Shown here: positions 15,380 through 21,429 of the stretch, piece by piece
Position numbering within the stretch: position 1 is the stretch's first letter
Layout: each line of letters opens with the position of its first letter
Source of the DNA: a virus
Virus record (IMG/VR): IMGVR_UViG_3300025626_000158
Location: 1 to 21,433 of that record
Reading direction: 5' to 3' (one strand)
DNA: 21,433 nucleotides
Position numbers and translations under genes: made by a program
Notes under the pieces: model-generated
The model's database searches: none
The model's input: only the letters and a program-made list of their open reading frames with translations
Told to the model about the DNA's origin: nothing

Positions 15380-15639
15380 CTTCTTTTGTAGTTTTCAAGT
15401 CTTTGTTTATGTCTGTCTTTCAGCATATCCATATATTGCTTTTTATCACCATATGTGATATGGCAATTTCTACATAATGCCATCAGATTATTTATGTTGT
15501 CCTTGCCTGTTCCACCCATACCCCTACATTCTATGTGATGAATGTCAACAGCTTTTTTGCCACATATTTCACATGGTATAAATTCATCACCAAAATAATC
15601 AAAGTGCTTGATATATATTTTAGTATGCTTCTGCATCAA
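15376..15639 (-). CDS. HNH endonuclease
   Basis: This 87-residue protein is a minimal HNH nuclease. A zinc knuckle is formed by C23-x2-C26 and C56-x2-C59. The catalytic motif is VDIHHIECRG (H34, H35), followed by the Asn-rich segment TGKDNINNLMALCRNCH with N51 and the final H60. HNH proteins encoded near the terminase often act with it in cutting cohesive ends, and one lies here about 1 kb upstream of the small terminase. It may equally be a general nicking enzyme. A charged C-terminal helix follows. It overlaps the upstream gene by 20 bases. Confidence 0.9.
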   Translation of the reverse strand: MMQKHTKIYIKHFDYFGDEFIPCEICGKKAVDIHHIECRGMGGTGKDNINNLMALCRNCHITYGDKKQYMDMLKDRHKQRLENYKRR

Positions 15640-15994
15640 GTTTGTCTTTTATACGATCAATCAACCTGTTCATGTATCGCAAATAAAATATATCAAATTC
15701 AATGTCATTCTGTTTGTGTTGTTTCCAATACACATATAAAACTGATCTCAATCTTTGCGATGGTGTTTTGCCATCATTCTTTTCAGATGATAATTTAAAG
15801 CCATCTAACGCATCCAATTCTTCTTGTGATATGTTTTCACTTGAAAGATACATCAATGCTTCCGTCTTCCTTAAATCAAATAATTTGACAGCTGATTTAG
15901 TATTCAATTCATATGTCCCCATGACAATCTTTACAGATCCATCATGTCTTGTTGCAATTGTTTCAACGCTTACCGGTAGTACAAGTTTCGCCAT
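15620..15994 (-). CDS. Hypothetical protein, 124 residues
   Basis: This is a complete 124-residue ORF with no motif I recognise. The N-terminal half looks like beta strands (MAKLVLPVSVETIATRHDGS, KIVMGTYEL). The C-terminal half is helical and basic, with SQRLRSVLYVYWKQHKQNDIEF and FYLRYMNRLIDRIKDKLD. The start overlaps the stop of the upstream gene as TAATG. The second half, with its Arg/Lys and aromatic helices, could bind nucleic acid. That is only an inference. It is surrounded by DNA-metabolism genes. Confidence 0.75.
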   Translation of the reverse strand: MAKLVLPVSVETIATRHDGSVKIVMGTYELNTKSAVKLFDLRKTEALMYLSSENISQEELDALDGFKLSSEKNDGKTPSQRLRSVLYVYWKQHKQNDIEFDIFYLRYMNRLIDRIKDKLDAEAY

Positions 15995-16215
15995 TACTTA
16001 ATCATGTCATAAAATTCAGGATCAATTTCTTTGATCTCTTTTTTAAACTGCTCCCATGCCAAATCAACCCCTTCATCACCAATATCATGTTTTGATCCTG
16101 TTCCACTTGATGCAACATTCCGTGCATTCTTTTCCAACATCCTGTCAATCTTTGATCTGACAGATTTGTTTGTGTAGTATTTTGGTTTCAGTCTATTCTT
16201 TTTCATATTCTTCAA
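15994..16215 (-). CDS. Hypothetical basic small protein, 73 residues
   Basis: This 73-residue ORF starts with a Lys/Arg-rich segment (MKNMKKNRLKPKYYTNKSVR) that would suit nucleic-acid binding. A Gly/Ser linker (NVASSGTGSKHDIGDEG) leads to an acidic helix (LAWEQFKKEIKEIDPEFYDM). It overlaps the upstream Cys-rich gene by 23 bases and ends at the start of the next (TAATG). No family recognised. Confidence 0.65.
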   Translation of the reverse strand: MKNMKKNRLKPKYYTNKSVRSKIDRMLEKNARNVASSGTGSKHDIGDEGVDLAWEQFKKEIKEIDPEFYDMIK

Positions 16216-16603
16216 CTATTTGTTCCATCTCTTTCAATGCAGATTTTAAACATGGAACACAATTTGATGTCTTTGTATTTCCACCAATGTATTTCCTTTG
16301 CATATCATACAACAATTCCTTCTGTGTTGGATTGATTGTTTGCTTAACATCTTTCAGTAATTTCTTTATTGCAAGATAGTCATTTTCAGCGACTTGTGAA
16401 ACACCCCAATAAGAAAAAGGACACCTTGAAAAAGTTAATTTTGTTTTGACATCCATGAAACATCCACATGTTCTTTTGCTTCCCACCTTATTTCCAACAA
16501 CTGCTGTTCCACATGTCCTTGTTTTCTTTCTGAAATGTCGACAGGATTCACAAATTGCAATCCTTTTGTTTGATAATTCTTGATCAACTTTAAATGGTAT
16601 CAT
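16193..16603 (-). CDS. Cys-rich probable zinc-binding protein
   Basis: This 136-residue protein has eight cysteines arranged as C18-x2-C21, C31, C46-x-C48, C61 and C115-x2-C118. The first six probably form a zinc site like small phage zinc-ribbon proteins (AICESCRHFRKKTRTCG, then TCGCFM, then RCPF). The C-terminal half is helical and ends in an acidic coil (EMEQIVEEYEKE). Its start overlaps the stop of the sigma-like gene as ATGA, so both may be coupled, and a role with transcription or replication is possible. The exact function is unknown. Confidence 0.75.
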   Translation of the reverse strand: MIPFKVDQELSNKRIAICESCRHFRKKTRTCGTAVVGNKVGSKRTCGCFMDVKTKLTFSRCPFSYWGVSQVAENDYLAIKKLLKDVKQTINPTQKELLYDMQRKYIGGNTKTSNCVPCLKSALKEMEQIVEEYEKE

Positions 16604-17133
16604 ATTATTTCCTTGATGTTCTTTTTTACTTTTTCAATTGTGTATTGAATTGACTTAAATGTAATGCCTGTTTCTTCAGATAATTTTCTGACAGACAATC
16701 CGGTTTGATAATAAAGTTGAAATAATTTTCTATCATAATCATCAAAGGTGTCAAGACAGCTGTCAATTCTTTTGTGTAATGAATCAACATATTCATCTGT
16801 GGTGTTGTCTATTTCCACATTCTTATTCACTAAATGTTCCAAAAATGTTTGATCAGATTTTATCTTGTTTTTTTTATACTTGACATTTTTTTTATTGAAT
16901 TGTGACTTTGATGAAAAGTATTTTACCATCATAATTTTGCAAATGTATGTTTTGATTTTACCACTATCAATAATGATTAGCAATTTGTGTTGATTCATAG
17001 TCATCAATTGAAGGAATGTTTCCTGAACTAAATCTTCAGACAGATCTTTGTCTTTGGTTTGTTTGATTGCAAATCCAAGAAAGTATTTGTAATCTTTATA
17101 AACCCATTCAATCGGATGCCATTTATCCTTCAT
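16600..17133 (-). CDS. Sigma-70-like RNA polymerase sigma factor
   Basis: This 177-residue protein has the layout of a small (ECF-type) sigma factor. A region-2 helix pair is seen at about 14-75, including KDKDLSEDLVQETFLQLM (the usual 'D-x-V-Q-E-x-F' patch). A basic, Lys/Asn-rich linker occupies about 75-110. The region-4 part at about 126-177 contains FDDYDRKLFQLYYQTG and a helix-turn-helix, LSVRKLSEETGITFKSIQYT (146-165). Such a factor would redirect host RNA polymerase, perhaps to the late operon. It is coupled by ATGA overlaps to the nuclease gene before it and the Cys-rich gene after it. Region-4-only regulatory proteins are an alternative, but the region-2 patch favours a sigma. Confidence 0.8.
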   Translation of the reverse strand: MKDKWHPIEWVYKDYKYFLGFAIKQTKDKDLSEDLVQETFLQLMTMNQHKLLIIIDSGKIKTYICKIMMVKYFSSKSQFNKKNVKYKKNKIKSDQTFLEHLVNKNVEIDNTTDEYVDSLHKRIDSCLDTFDDYDRKLFQLYYQTGLSVRKLSEETGITFKSIQYTIEKVKKNIKEII

Positions 17134-17531
17134 TCCTTAATTGTATAATTTATTTCAACTTCAGGAATGGTTGAATTGATATACCATTCAATCACTTCAA
17201 TTGTCTGATCGAATCCTGTGCAAACCTGTGCATGAAATTTTTTATCATTCAAAGATTGCAATGTGTTCTTTTGTGATTCTGTTGGATAATTACCTTTTAC
17301 TTTTAATTCAATGGCCAATCCACCTTTCAATTCACCATCAACGATTCTTTGTTCATAAATGAAAAGATCCGGAAATCCTTTTTTATATCCACATTGTTTT
17401 GCTTTCAACCTTTGTGAATGGTGTTTGATGTATATACCACCCATAGATCCATTAATGAATATTTTTGGATGTTGTAGTTTCATGTATTTGATGATTGACT
17501 TCTGAAGATCATGTTCATTCTGTTTCCTCAT
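17130..17531 (-). CDS. VRR-NUC domain nuclease
   Basis: This 133-residue protein is a stand-alone VRR-NUC nuclease of the PD-(D/E)xK fold. An N-terminal Glu (E6 in NEHDLQKSI) is followed by a strand with GFPDLFIYE (52-60, D55), then GLAIELKVKG (71-80) giving E75 and K77, and a Gln (Q87 in TESQKNTL). This is the usual order of catalytic residues. Such phage proteins can resolve branched DNA or act in DNA processing. Its length is normal for single-domain members. It overlaps the zinc protein by 17 bases and the sigma gene by an ATGA. Confidence 0.9.
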   Translation of the reverse strand: MRKQNEHDLQKSIIKYMKLQHPKIFINGSMGGIYIKHHSQRLKAKQCGYKKGFPDLFIYEQRIVDGELKGGLAIELKVKGNYPTESQKNTLQSLNDKKFHAQVCTGFDQTIEVIEWYINSTIPEVEINYTIKE

Positions 17532-17724
17532 ATGGATTCATTGTTGGATGAAATTTTAACCACAAATCTTCATGTGGCTTTGCTTCTTTAAAGCATTTAG
17601 GACATACACCTATTAATGTTGAATATGCTTCTTTGCAACATTCTGAATACGAATCATAAGATGGTATCATCAAATGATCTTTTAAAAATTGTGCTTCTCG
17701 TTCTTCTTTTAATTCTTTACTCAT
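17515..17724 (-). CDS. Small Cys-containing probable zinc protein
   Basis: This 69-residue ORF starts with a charged helix (MSKELKEEREAQFLKDHLM). Four cysteines follow, C29, C30, C41 and C44, the last pair as GVCPKCFKEA. A zinc ribbon or treble-clef-like fold is plausible but small. The tail is WLKFHPTMNPYEETE. It overlaps the genes on each side by 8 and 17 bases, which supports coding. No name can be given. Confidence 0.65.
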   Translation of the reverse strand: MSKELKEEREAQFLKDHLMIPSYDSYSECCKEAYSTLIGVCPKCFKEAKPHEDLWLKFHPTMNPYEETE

Positions 17725-18229
17725 GTCTAAATAAATCTTTTATTGTTATTTCTGAAGATCTTTTGCCAAGACCTGACCACTCTGCATTTTGCTGTGCCTT
17801 CTGTTTTTCACGTTCATTTACAATCATGCCGGTTCTGTCAATGTCGTATCTTGTTAATAGTTCTAAAATCATGCCACCATCAATCCGGTCATATATTTTT
17901 GTGTGCAATTTTGCTTGTTTCAAACACATGGCAATATCATAATAATTCAAATGCCTAAAATGCTGTATTAAAATGTACGCTGTTTCTTCCAATTGTGGTT
18001 TGTCCATCTTTGATTTACAATTGTAAAAATTCTGAAATTGAATCAACATCAGCATAAGCATGTCAATTGTTTTTTCTTCAGCAATTTTATATGACTTGTA
18101 TATTGATACAGGTTTGTCTTCAAGTGCTATTTTAATGATTCCATTCATATCAAGTTTCAAAACATCTTTATTGAATGATGGATGCATTGGTGCAAAGAAA
18201 TTATCATTTGTATTTTGCAAGGATGTCAT
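17717..18229 (-). CDS. Helical replication-region protein (possible helicase loader partner)
   Basis: This 170-residue, mainly helical protein is encoded directly after the replication-initiator-like gene and overlaps its end by 26 bases. The central part, ETAYILIQHFRHLNYYDIAM then CLKQAKLHTKIYDRIDGGMI, is a pattern I associate with Bacteroidetes phage and plasmid proteins next to replication genes (DUF6633-like). The C-terminal end is charged and flexible. There is no Walker motif, so it is not a DnaC-type ATPase itself. A non-ATPase loader or accessory role is an inference from the neighbours. Confidence 0.65.
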   Translation of the reverse strand: MTSLQNTNDNFFAPMHPSFNKDVLKLDMNGIIKIALEDKPVSIYKSYKIAEEKTIDMLMLMLIQFQNFYNCKSKMDKPQLEETAYILIQHFRHLNYYDIAMCLKQAKLHTKIYDRIDGGMILELLTRYDIDRTGMIVNEREKQKAQQNAEWSGLGKRSSEITIKDLFRHE

Positions 18230-18962
18230 CAGCTATGTTTTTTTGGTTATTTGTTTTTTTAAGGTTCTGAATGATGTTCGGTAAATTACTATTTATCTGT
18301 GACAATTTAATTTGCTTCTGAAGAAATTCATCCAACCTTGACCAATTCGCAAAAATGAATTTAAAAGCATTTAAGACATCTTCTTCTGACTCCTTACCCT
18401 TTTGTCTACACAATTGCTTTAGATAGCTTAGAATGGATTTTAATGCCTTTCCTTGTATGCCATCAATCTTTGCCGGTGCATCCATATTTGATAAACAGAA
18501 TTTGTGATAAATGTCGACAGACATTTTATATATGTGTTTACTATCTGTTCTATTATCTGTTATAGTATAAGGTATAGGTTTGTCGGTTTCGACAGATGCA
18601 TTTGTTTGTTTAGACAAATCCATTTGTGCTTTTGAAGAATTGCATTTGTGCAAATCAACAAATCTTTGTTCATCTACAATTGCGAACCATTTTGTCCTGT
18701 CGTACTTTGCAGAATTGTAATTCCCTTCAATGATAAATTCATTACTTACAAGTGATTTTAGAATTCTTCTGATTTGACTTTTTGTGAAGTAAGGAAATAG
18801 ACCATCAAATGCAGATACAGAATTGTATGTCCATGTTCTTCCATCATGATTGTGTTTGTTATTGTGCTTATTTTTTGAAATCCAAAACACAATATGTTTC
18901 ATCATAATAGATTCTTCAAGTCCAATTTCAGAAGCAAGGTGAATGTCAAATGAATGTTCCAT
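18204..18962 (-). CDS. Replication initiator-like winged-helix protein
   Basis: This 252-residue protein has an N-terminal winged-helix domain. MEHSFDIHLASEIGLEESIM leads to a helix, and GRTWTYNSVSAFDGLFPYF then FTKSQIRRILKSLVSNEFII form the recognition helix and wing. This is the usual start of phage replisome organisers. A polar linker (about 110-145) leads to a helical C-terminal domain (KALKSILSYLKQLCRQKGK, AFKFIFANWSRLDEFLQKQI), which resembles the DnaD/organiser helical part. It would bind the phage origin and recruit the helicase loader. The ATG overlaps the stop of the HTH gene as TGATG. No origin repeats were evident in its coding sequence by eye. Confidence 0.7.
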   Translation of the reverse strand: MEHSFDIHLASEIGLEESIMMKHIVFWISKNKHNNKHNHDGRTWTYNSVSAFDGLFPYFTKSQIRRILKSLVSNEFIIEGNYNSAKYDRTKWFAIVDEQRFVDLHKCNSSKAQMDLSKQTNASVETDKPIPYTITDNRTDSKHIYKMSVDIYHKFCLSNMDAPAKIDGIQGKALKSILSYLKQLCRQKGKESEEDVLNAFKFIFANWSRLDEFLQKQIKLSQINSNLPNIIQNLKKTNNQKNIADDILAKYK

Positions 18963-19168
18963 CAGTAGTTTATTAATTTAAACAATCTAAGTTCTGAAAC
19001 CCTTTTCAATTTTGCAATTTTCTTGATCTGTGCATTCATCAAATTTGGGTCTGAAAGATATGCATCAAGGGTTTGCCTTGACACATTTAATCCTTTCGCC
19101 ATATCTGTCTTTGTGTAAAACAAATCTTTGAACAATTCTTCAGCTTTATTTTTAGGTGTCCAAGTCAT
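18962..19168 (-). CDS. Small helix-turn-helix DNA-binding protein
   Basis: This 68-residue protein is a short HTH unit. After MTWTPKNKAEELFKDLFYTK comes a helix-turn-helix, TKTDMAKGLNVSRQTLDAYL (19-38), then a basic helical end with QIKKIAKLKRVSELRLFKLI. It is like the Cro/XRE or MerR-type small regulators of phages. It lies two bases after the SSB-like gene and just before the replication initiator, so it may control early transcription. The target is unknown. Confidence 0.75.
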   Translation of the reverse strand: MTWTPKNKAEELFKDLFYTKTDMAKGLNVSRQTLDAYLSDPNLMNAQIKKIAKLKRVSELRLFKLINY

Positions 19169-19170
19169 AA

Positions 19171-19611
19171 TTAAAATGGAAGATCATCTTTTGGTTGTAC
19201 CTTTGTGAATTCTTGTTTCACCTCTTTCTTTTCAGCCATTACCCATTTTATGATTTCTTCAGCTTTGGCAATTACAGAATTTAAATCTGTTTTACCTTCA
19301 GCAATACACAAATCAGATGCAACCTTGATTGAAGATTGTTTGACAATCATCAGCTGTCTTTCAGGATTATCATTAAATGATTTATTACCTGATGTAAATG
19401 GTTTGTTATATACCGGTTTTATCTTTGGATATTTACCACCGATGAAATCATATTCAGCCTGTTGACCAACAACAAACTTTGTTTGATCCTTTGACTTTGA
19501 TGAATATTCACCTACATGTTCACCAATTTCAATTTCAAATTTATACATCAGACCATAAGATCCTTCAAATGTTCCGTTCGGTGTTACTGATTTTACAATT
19601 CCTTGTGCCAT
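19171..19611 (-). CDS. Single-stranded DNA-binding protein-like
   Basis: This 146-residue protein looks like a phage SSB. The N-terminal part is strand-rich (MAQGIVKSVTPNGTFEGSYG, MYKFEIEIGEHVGEYSSKSK, VGQQAEYDFIGGKYPKIKPV), fitting an OB fold. A flexible Asn-rich link follows, then a helical part (about 90-125). It ends in KDDLPF, very close to the acidic hydrophobic tip of bacterial SSB (DDDIPF), which binds partner replication proteins. Length is in the SSB range, though the helix before the tip is not typical. It lies in the replication block between small genes. The OB fold call is by pattern, the tip is directly visible. Confidence 0.7.
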   Translation of the reverse strand: MAQGIVKSVTPNGTFEGSYGLMYKFEIEIGEHVGEYSSKSKDQTKFVVGQQAEYDFIGGKYPKIKPVYNKPFTSGNKSFNDNPERQLMIVKQSSIKVASDLCIAEGKTDLNSVIAKAEEIIKWVMAEKKEVKQEFTKVQPKDDLPF

Positions 19612-19613
19612 GA

Positions 19614-19817
19614 TTATTGTTTTAATGGTTGATTTTTAGTGTTAGGTTTGCCGAATTCACTCCATTCATCTGTTGTTGAATCCAATGGATTGATTTCATT
19701 TCTTTTTGCATAGTATTGTGCTTCAATAGATTCAGCTTCAATTCTTTTTGCTTCTTCATAAAGGTGTGGGTTTGATCCGAACACCTGTTGAACAAATTCT
19801 TCAAATACTTTTGACAT
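19614..19817 (-). CDS. Hypothetical small protein, 67 residues
   Basis: This 67-residue acidic ORF begins MSKVFEEFVQQVFGSNPHLY and continues with a helix (EEAKRIEAESIEAQYYAKRN), then a loop with NPLDSTTDEWSEFGKP. The leader AATAAAAACCAAAAAAC directly before the ATG is almost identical to that of the 114-residue gene upstream. The stop lies two bases before the start of the SSB-like gene. I recognise no family. A longer ORF in another frame here lacks such a leader, so I prefer this one. Confidence 0.65.
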   Translation of the reverse strand: MSKVFEEFVQQVFGSNPHLYEEAKRIEAESIEAQYYAKRNEINPLDSTTDEWSEFGKPNTKNQPLKQ

Positions 19818-19838
19818 GTTTTTTGGTTTTTATTGGTT
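19818..19838 (-). promoter_or_regulatory. A-rich leader with AAACCAAAA element, second copy
   Basis: The bases before the ATG at 19817 read AATAAAAACCAAAAAAC, nearly the same as the leader of the gene starting at 20727. There is again no Shine-Dalgarno. The 51-base gap here is one of the longest between early genes, so a promoter could also be present, but none is clear. Confidence 0.4.
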
Positions 19839-19868
19839 AATAATATGTGCAATATAGTTAAAATTATT

Positions 19869-20120
19869 TTACAAATCTTCAATGATTTCAAGAAATTTAT
19901 CATTCCCTTTTTTGACAATCCATTGTGATGATACCTTTCTGTTTATTGTTGATTCCATCTTTGCAATCACCTGTCTTTTGATGTTTCTGATCATTTCCTT
20001 TTCCCTTTCTTTCAATTGGTATTCTATCATAGGAAATATATTATCATCGTTTAAATGGCTTTGTTTGATTTCATTGGATAGTAAATGCATCCGGCTTAAA
20101 AATTCTTTTCTTGATTCCAT
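19869..20120 (-). CDS. Hypothetical helical protein, 83 residues
   Basis: This 83-residue protein is predicted mostly helical and charged: MESRKEFLSRMHLLSNEIKQ, then EREKEMIRNIKRQVIAKMES, with a basic VSSQWIVKKGNDKFLEI end. It overlaps the previous gene by 25 bases and is followed by a 51-base gap. No motif or family recognised. Confidence 0.6.
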   Translation of the reverse strand: MESRKEFLSRMHLLSNEIKQSHLNDDNIFPMIEYQLKEREKEMIRNIKRQVIAKMESTINRKVSSQWIVKKGNDKFLEIIEDL

Positions 20121-20386
20121 ATATCTGTGGTGTTGTTGTTGTTCATTTTATTGAAGTCATAAATGTATCGACATACACTTTTCAATTCTTCATTTTTTTC
20201 AATCATCCAATCCGGAATCAAAATATCCCATTTCAAACCTTCATGCATTTCTTGTGGTTCAATTGGTATCATCATGCAGTGTTTTTTTGATACAAATTGT
20301 AATTCTGATTTTCTGAATTTAATTGCAAATGCATTTTCTGTTTCACAATTTTTCACTCTAAATGATTTTGTAAGTCTTAGTTTCAT
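20096..20386 (-). CDS. Hypothetical protein, 96 residues
   Basis: This 96-residue ORF starts with a basic strand segment (MKLRLTKSFRVKNCETENAF). It continues with beta-like and Met/Pro-rich stretches (KKHCMMIPIEPQEMHEGLKW) and a helical end, and has an Asn run (NNNN) encoded by a short trinucleotide repeat. The start overlaps the upstream winged-helix gene as ATGA. No function assigned. Confidence 0.65.
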   Translation of the reverse strand: MKLRLTKSFRVKNCETENAFAIKFRKSELQFVSKKHCMMIPIEPQEMHEGLKWDILIPDWMIEKNEELKSVCRYIYDFNKMNNNNTTDIWNQEKNF

Positions 20387-20727
20387 AAATGTTTCTTTAG
20401 TTGATTAATAATTTGCTTTTGTGAATCAATCCTTTGTTGAATTGATATGCATGTGTCTTTTATTTCTTGAATGTTTTCAGGATAAAAATATCCTTTTGAT
20501 GTGCTACATATCGCTTCGCCTTCATTCCTTAAATAATTAATAATCTTTCTTAACCGGACACCTGTCAATCTAAAATCTGTATTGTTGTTAAATCCTAAAC
20601 AGATCTTTGATCCTGCAATTGCATATGACTTGCCTTTGTACTTTTTTAATGAATTCCTGACTATGTCAGCAATGTTCAATTCTTGATCAGTCAATTTTGA
20701 TGTTTGTTCCTCAAAGTTTCTTAGCAT
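20383..20727 (-). CDS. Winged-helix DNA-binding protein
   Basis: This 114-residue protein has a winged-helix pattern over about residues 14-82: DQELNIADIVRNSLKKYKG, then a buried helix with FRLTGVRLRKIINYLRNEGE as a recognition helix, and a wing with AICSTSKGYFYP. A C-terminal helical coil (IQEIKDTCISIQQRIDSQKQ) may dimerise it. Such proteins are common early regulators or replication helpers of Bacteroidetes phages. The ATG follows an AATAAAACCAAAAAACA leader, which recurs at another gene nearby. It lies between the methyltransferase and the replication block. Confidence 0.7.
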   Translation of the reverse strand: MLRNFEEQTSKLTDQELNIADIVRNSLKKYKGKSYAIAGSKICLGFNNNTDFRLTGVRLRKIINYLRNEGEAICSTSKGYFYPENIQEIKDTCISIQQRIDSQKQIINQLKKHL

Positions 20728-20746
20728 TGTTTTTTGGTTTTATTGT
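20728..20746 (-). promoter_or_regulatory. A-rich leader with AAACCAAAA element before a start codon
   Basis: Reading toward the ATG at 20727, the leader is AATAAAACCAAAAAACA. A near-identical leader stands before the ATG at 19817, and a related one (two AAACCA units) before the ATG at 21386. No Shine-Dalgarno is present. The element may be a translation enhancer of the kind used in Bacteroidetes. Confidence 0.4.
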
Positions 20747-20761
20747 TTGTCTGTGTTGTAC

Positions 20762-20789
20762 TTTATATCAATCTTAATTGTGATTTATG
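20762..20789 (-). repeat. Imperfect direct repeat copy 1 (gene 3' ends)
   Basis: Copy 1 of a 28-base imperfect direct repeat lies at the end of the methyltransferase gene and includes its stop codon. It matches 21402-21429 at 24 of 28 positions by eye. Both copies encode a QLRLI-stop ending in the same frame. Confidence 0.6.
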
Positions 20790-21386
20790 TTCATTTATTC
20801 TTTTTATTGCCGATTCAAAATAATCTTTATCTAATTCACAAGCTGTCAAATCATATCCTAAATTATGACAACCTATGGCAATACTCCCACTACCTAAATG
20901 AGTATCAAGTATTTTATCCCCCTCTTTAGCATAGTTCATTAATAGCCATTCGTATAGTTTGACAGGCTTTTGTGTAGGGTGTATTCTTATTTTGTCAGCA
21001 CCCAAAAAACCTTTATATCTAATAGGAGCTATTCTTAAAACTTTATCAAAACTACACCAAGCCAATTCACCGTCAGCAAAATCACAATCCCCATTTATTC
21101 CCTTATCCCAAAATATATAACATCTACTTGGCTTTAATTTATCAGAAAAATAATTGCCTCCCCAAATTATTTGATTCTTACTCACTCTTTGCAATTCTAA
21201 AAAATATTCATTTGTTGGTGTTTCGTTATCCCATTTTTTACCCTTTTTATATTTCTTATTTTTGCCATTCCCCATCGTCATTTCTGATGCACCAATACCA
21301 TAAGGTGGGTCTACAATAGCCAAGTCAAAGTAATTATCCTCGTACCTTGACATTAATTCCATGTTGCACTCGTTTGTAATTTTCAT
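20763..21386 (-). CDS. DNA adenine/cytosine-N4 methyltransferase
   Basis: This 207-residue enzyme is an amino-methyltransferase of the beta class (motif IV before motif I). It shows DPPYGIG (26-32) for the catalytic loop, HPTQKPVKLYEWL (from 136), and DTHLGSGSIA (161-170) for S-adenosylmethionine binding. The order and length fit an N6-adenine or N4-cytosine methylase without a long recognition domain. In phages such enzymes protect DNA from host restriction. No restriction enzyme partner is seen. The C-terminal end, QLRLI, is repeated at the end of the previous gene just outside the window. The start is preceded by an A-rich leader with two AAACCA units. Confidence 0.95.
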   Translation of the reverse strand: MKITNECNMELMSRYEDNYFDLAIVDPPYGIGASEMTMGNGKNKKYKKGKKWDNETPTNEYFLELQRVSKNQIIWGGNYFSDKLKPSRCYIFWDKGINGDCDFADGELAWCSFDKVLRIAPIRYKGFLGADKIRIHPTQKPVKLYEWLLMNYAKEGDKILDTHLGSGSIAIGCHNLGYDLTACELDKDYFESAIKRINEHKSQLRLI

Positions 21387-21401
21387 TGTGGTTTATTTTG
21401 G

Positions 21402-21429
21402 TTTATATCAGTCTTAGTTGTGCTTGATG
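21402..21429 (-). repeat. Imperfect direct repeat copy 2 (gene 3' ends)
   Basis: Copy 2 of the 28-base imperfect direct repeat lies at the end of the truncated upstream gene, about 640 bases from copy 1. The two copies flank the methyltransferase exactly, so the gene together with one copy forms a unit. Confidence 0.6.

Noticed and set aside
19818-19868. Bacteroidetes-type promoter (TTTG ... TAnnTTTG) on the minus strand
   Set aside because: TATATTG is present but lacks one base of the consensus, and the spacing to the upstream TTTG (15 bases) is too short. Not enough to call.
19622-19918. 98-residue ORF in another frame over the 67-residue gene
   Set aside because: It is Lys/Leu-rich shadow sequence without the A-rich leader, and it overlaps the upstream gene's end more than operon neighbours do.
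20120-20145. Trinucleotide repeat GTT coding for an Asn run
   Set aside because: It is a very short simple repeat inside a coding region, with no sign of a regulatory role.
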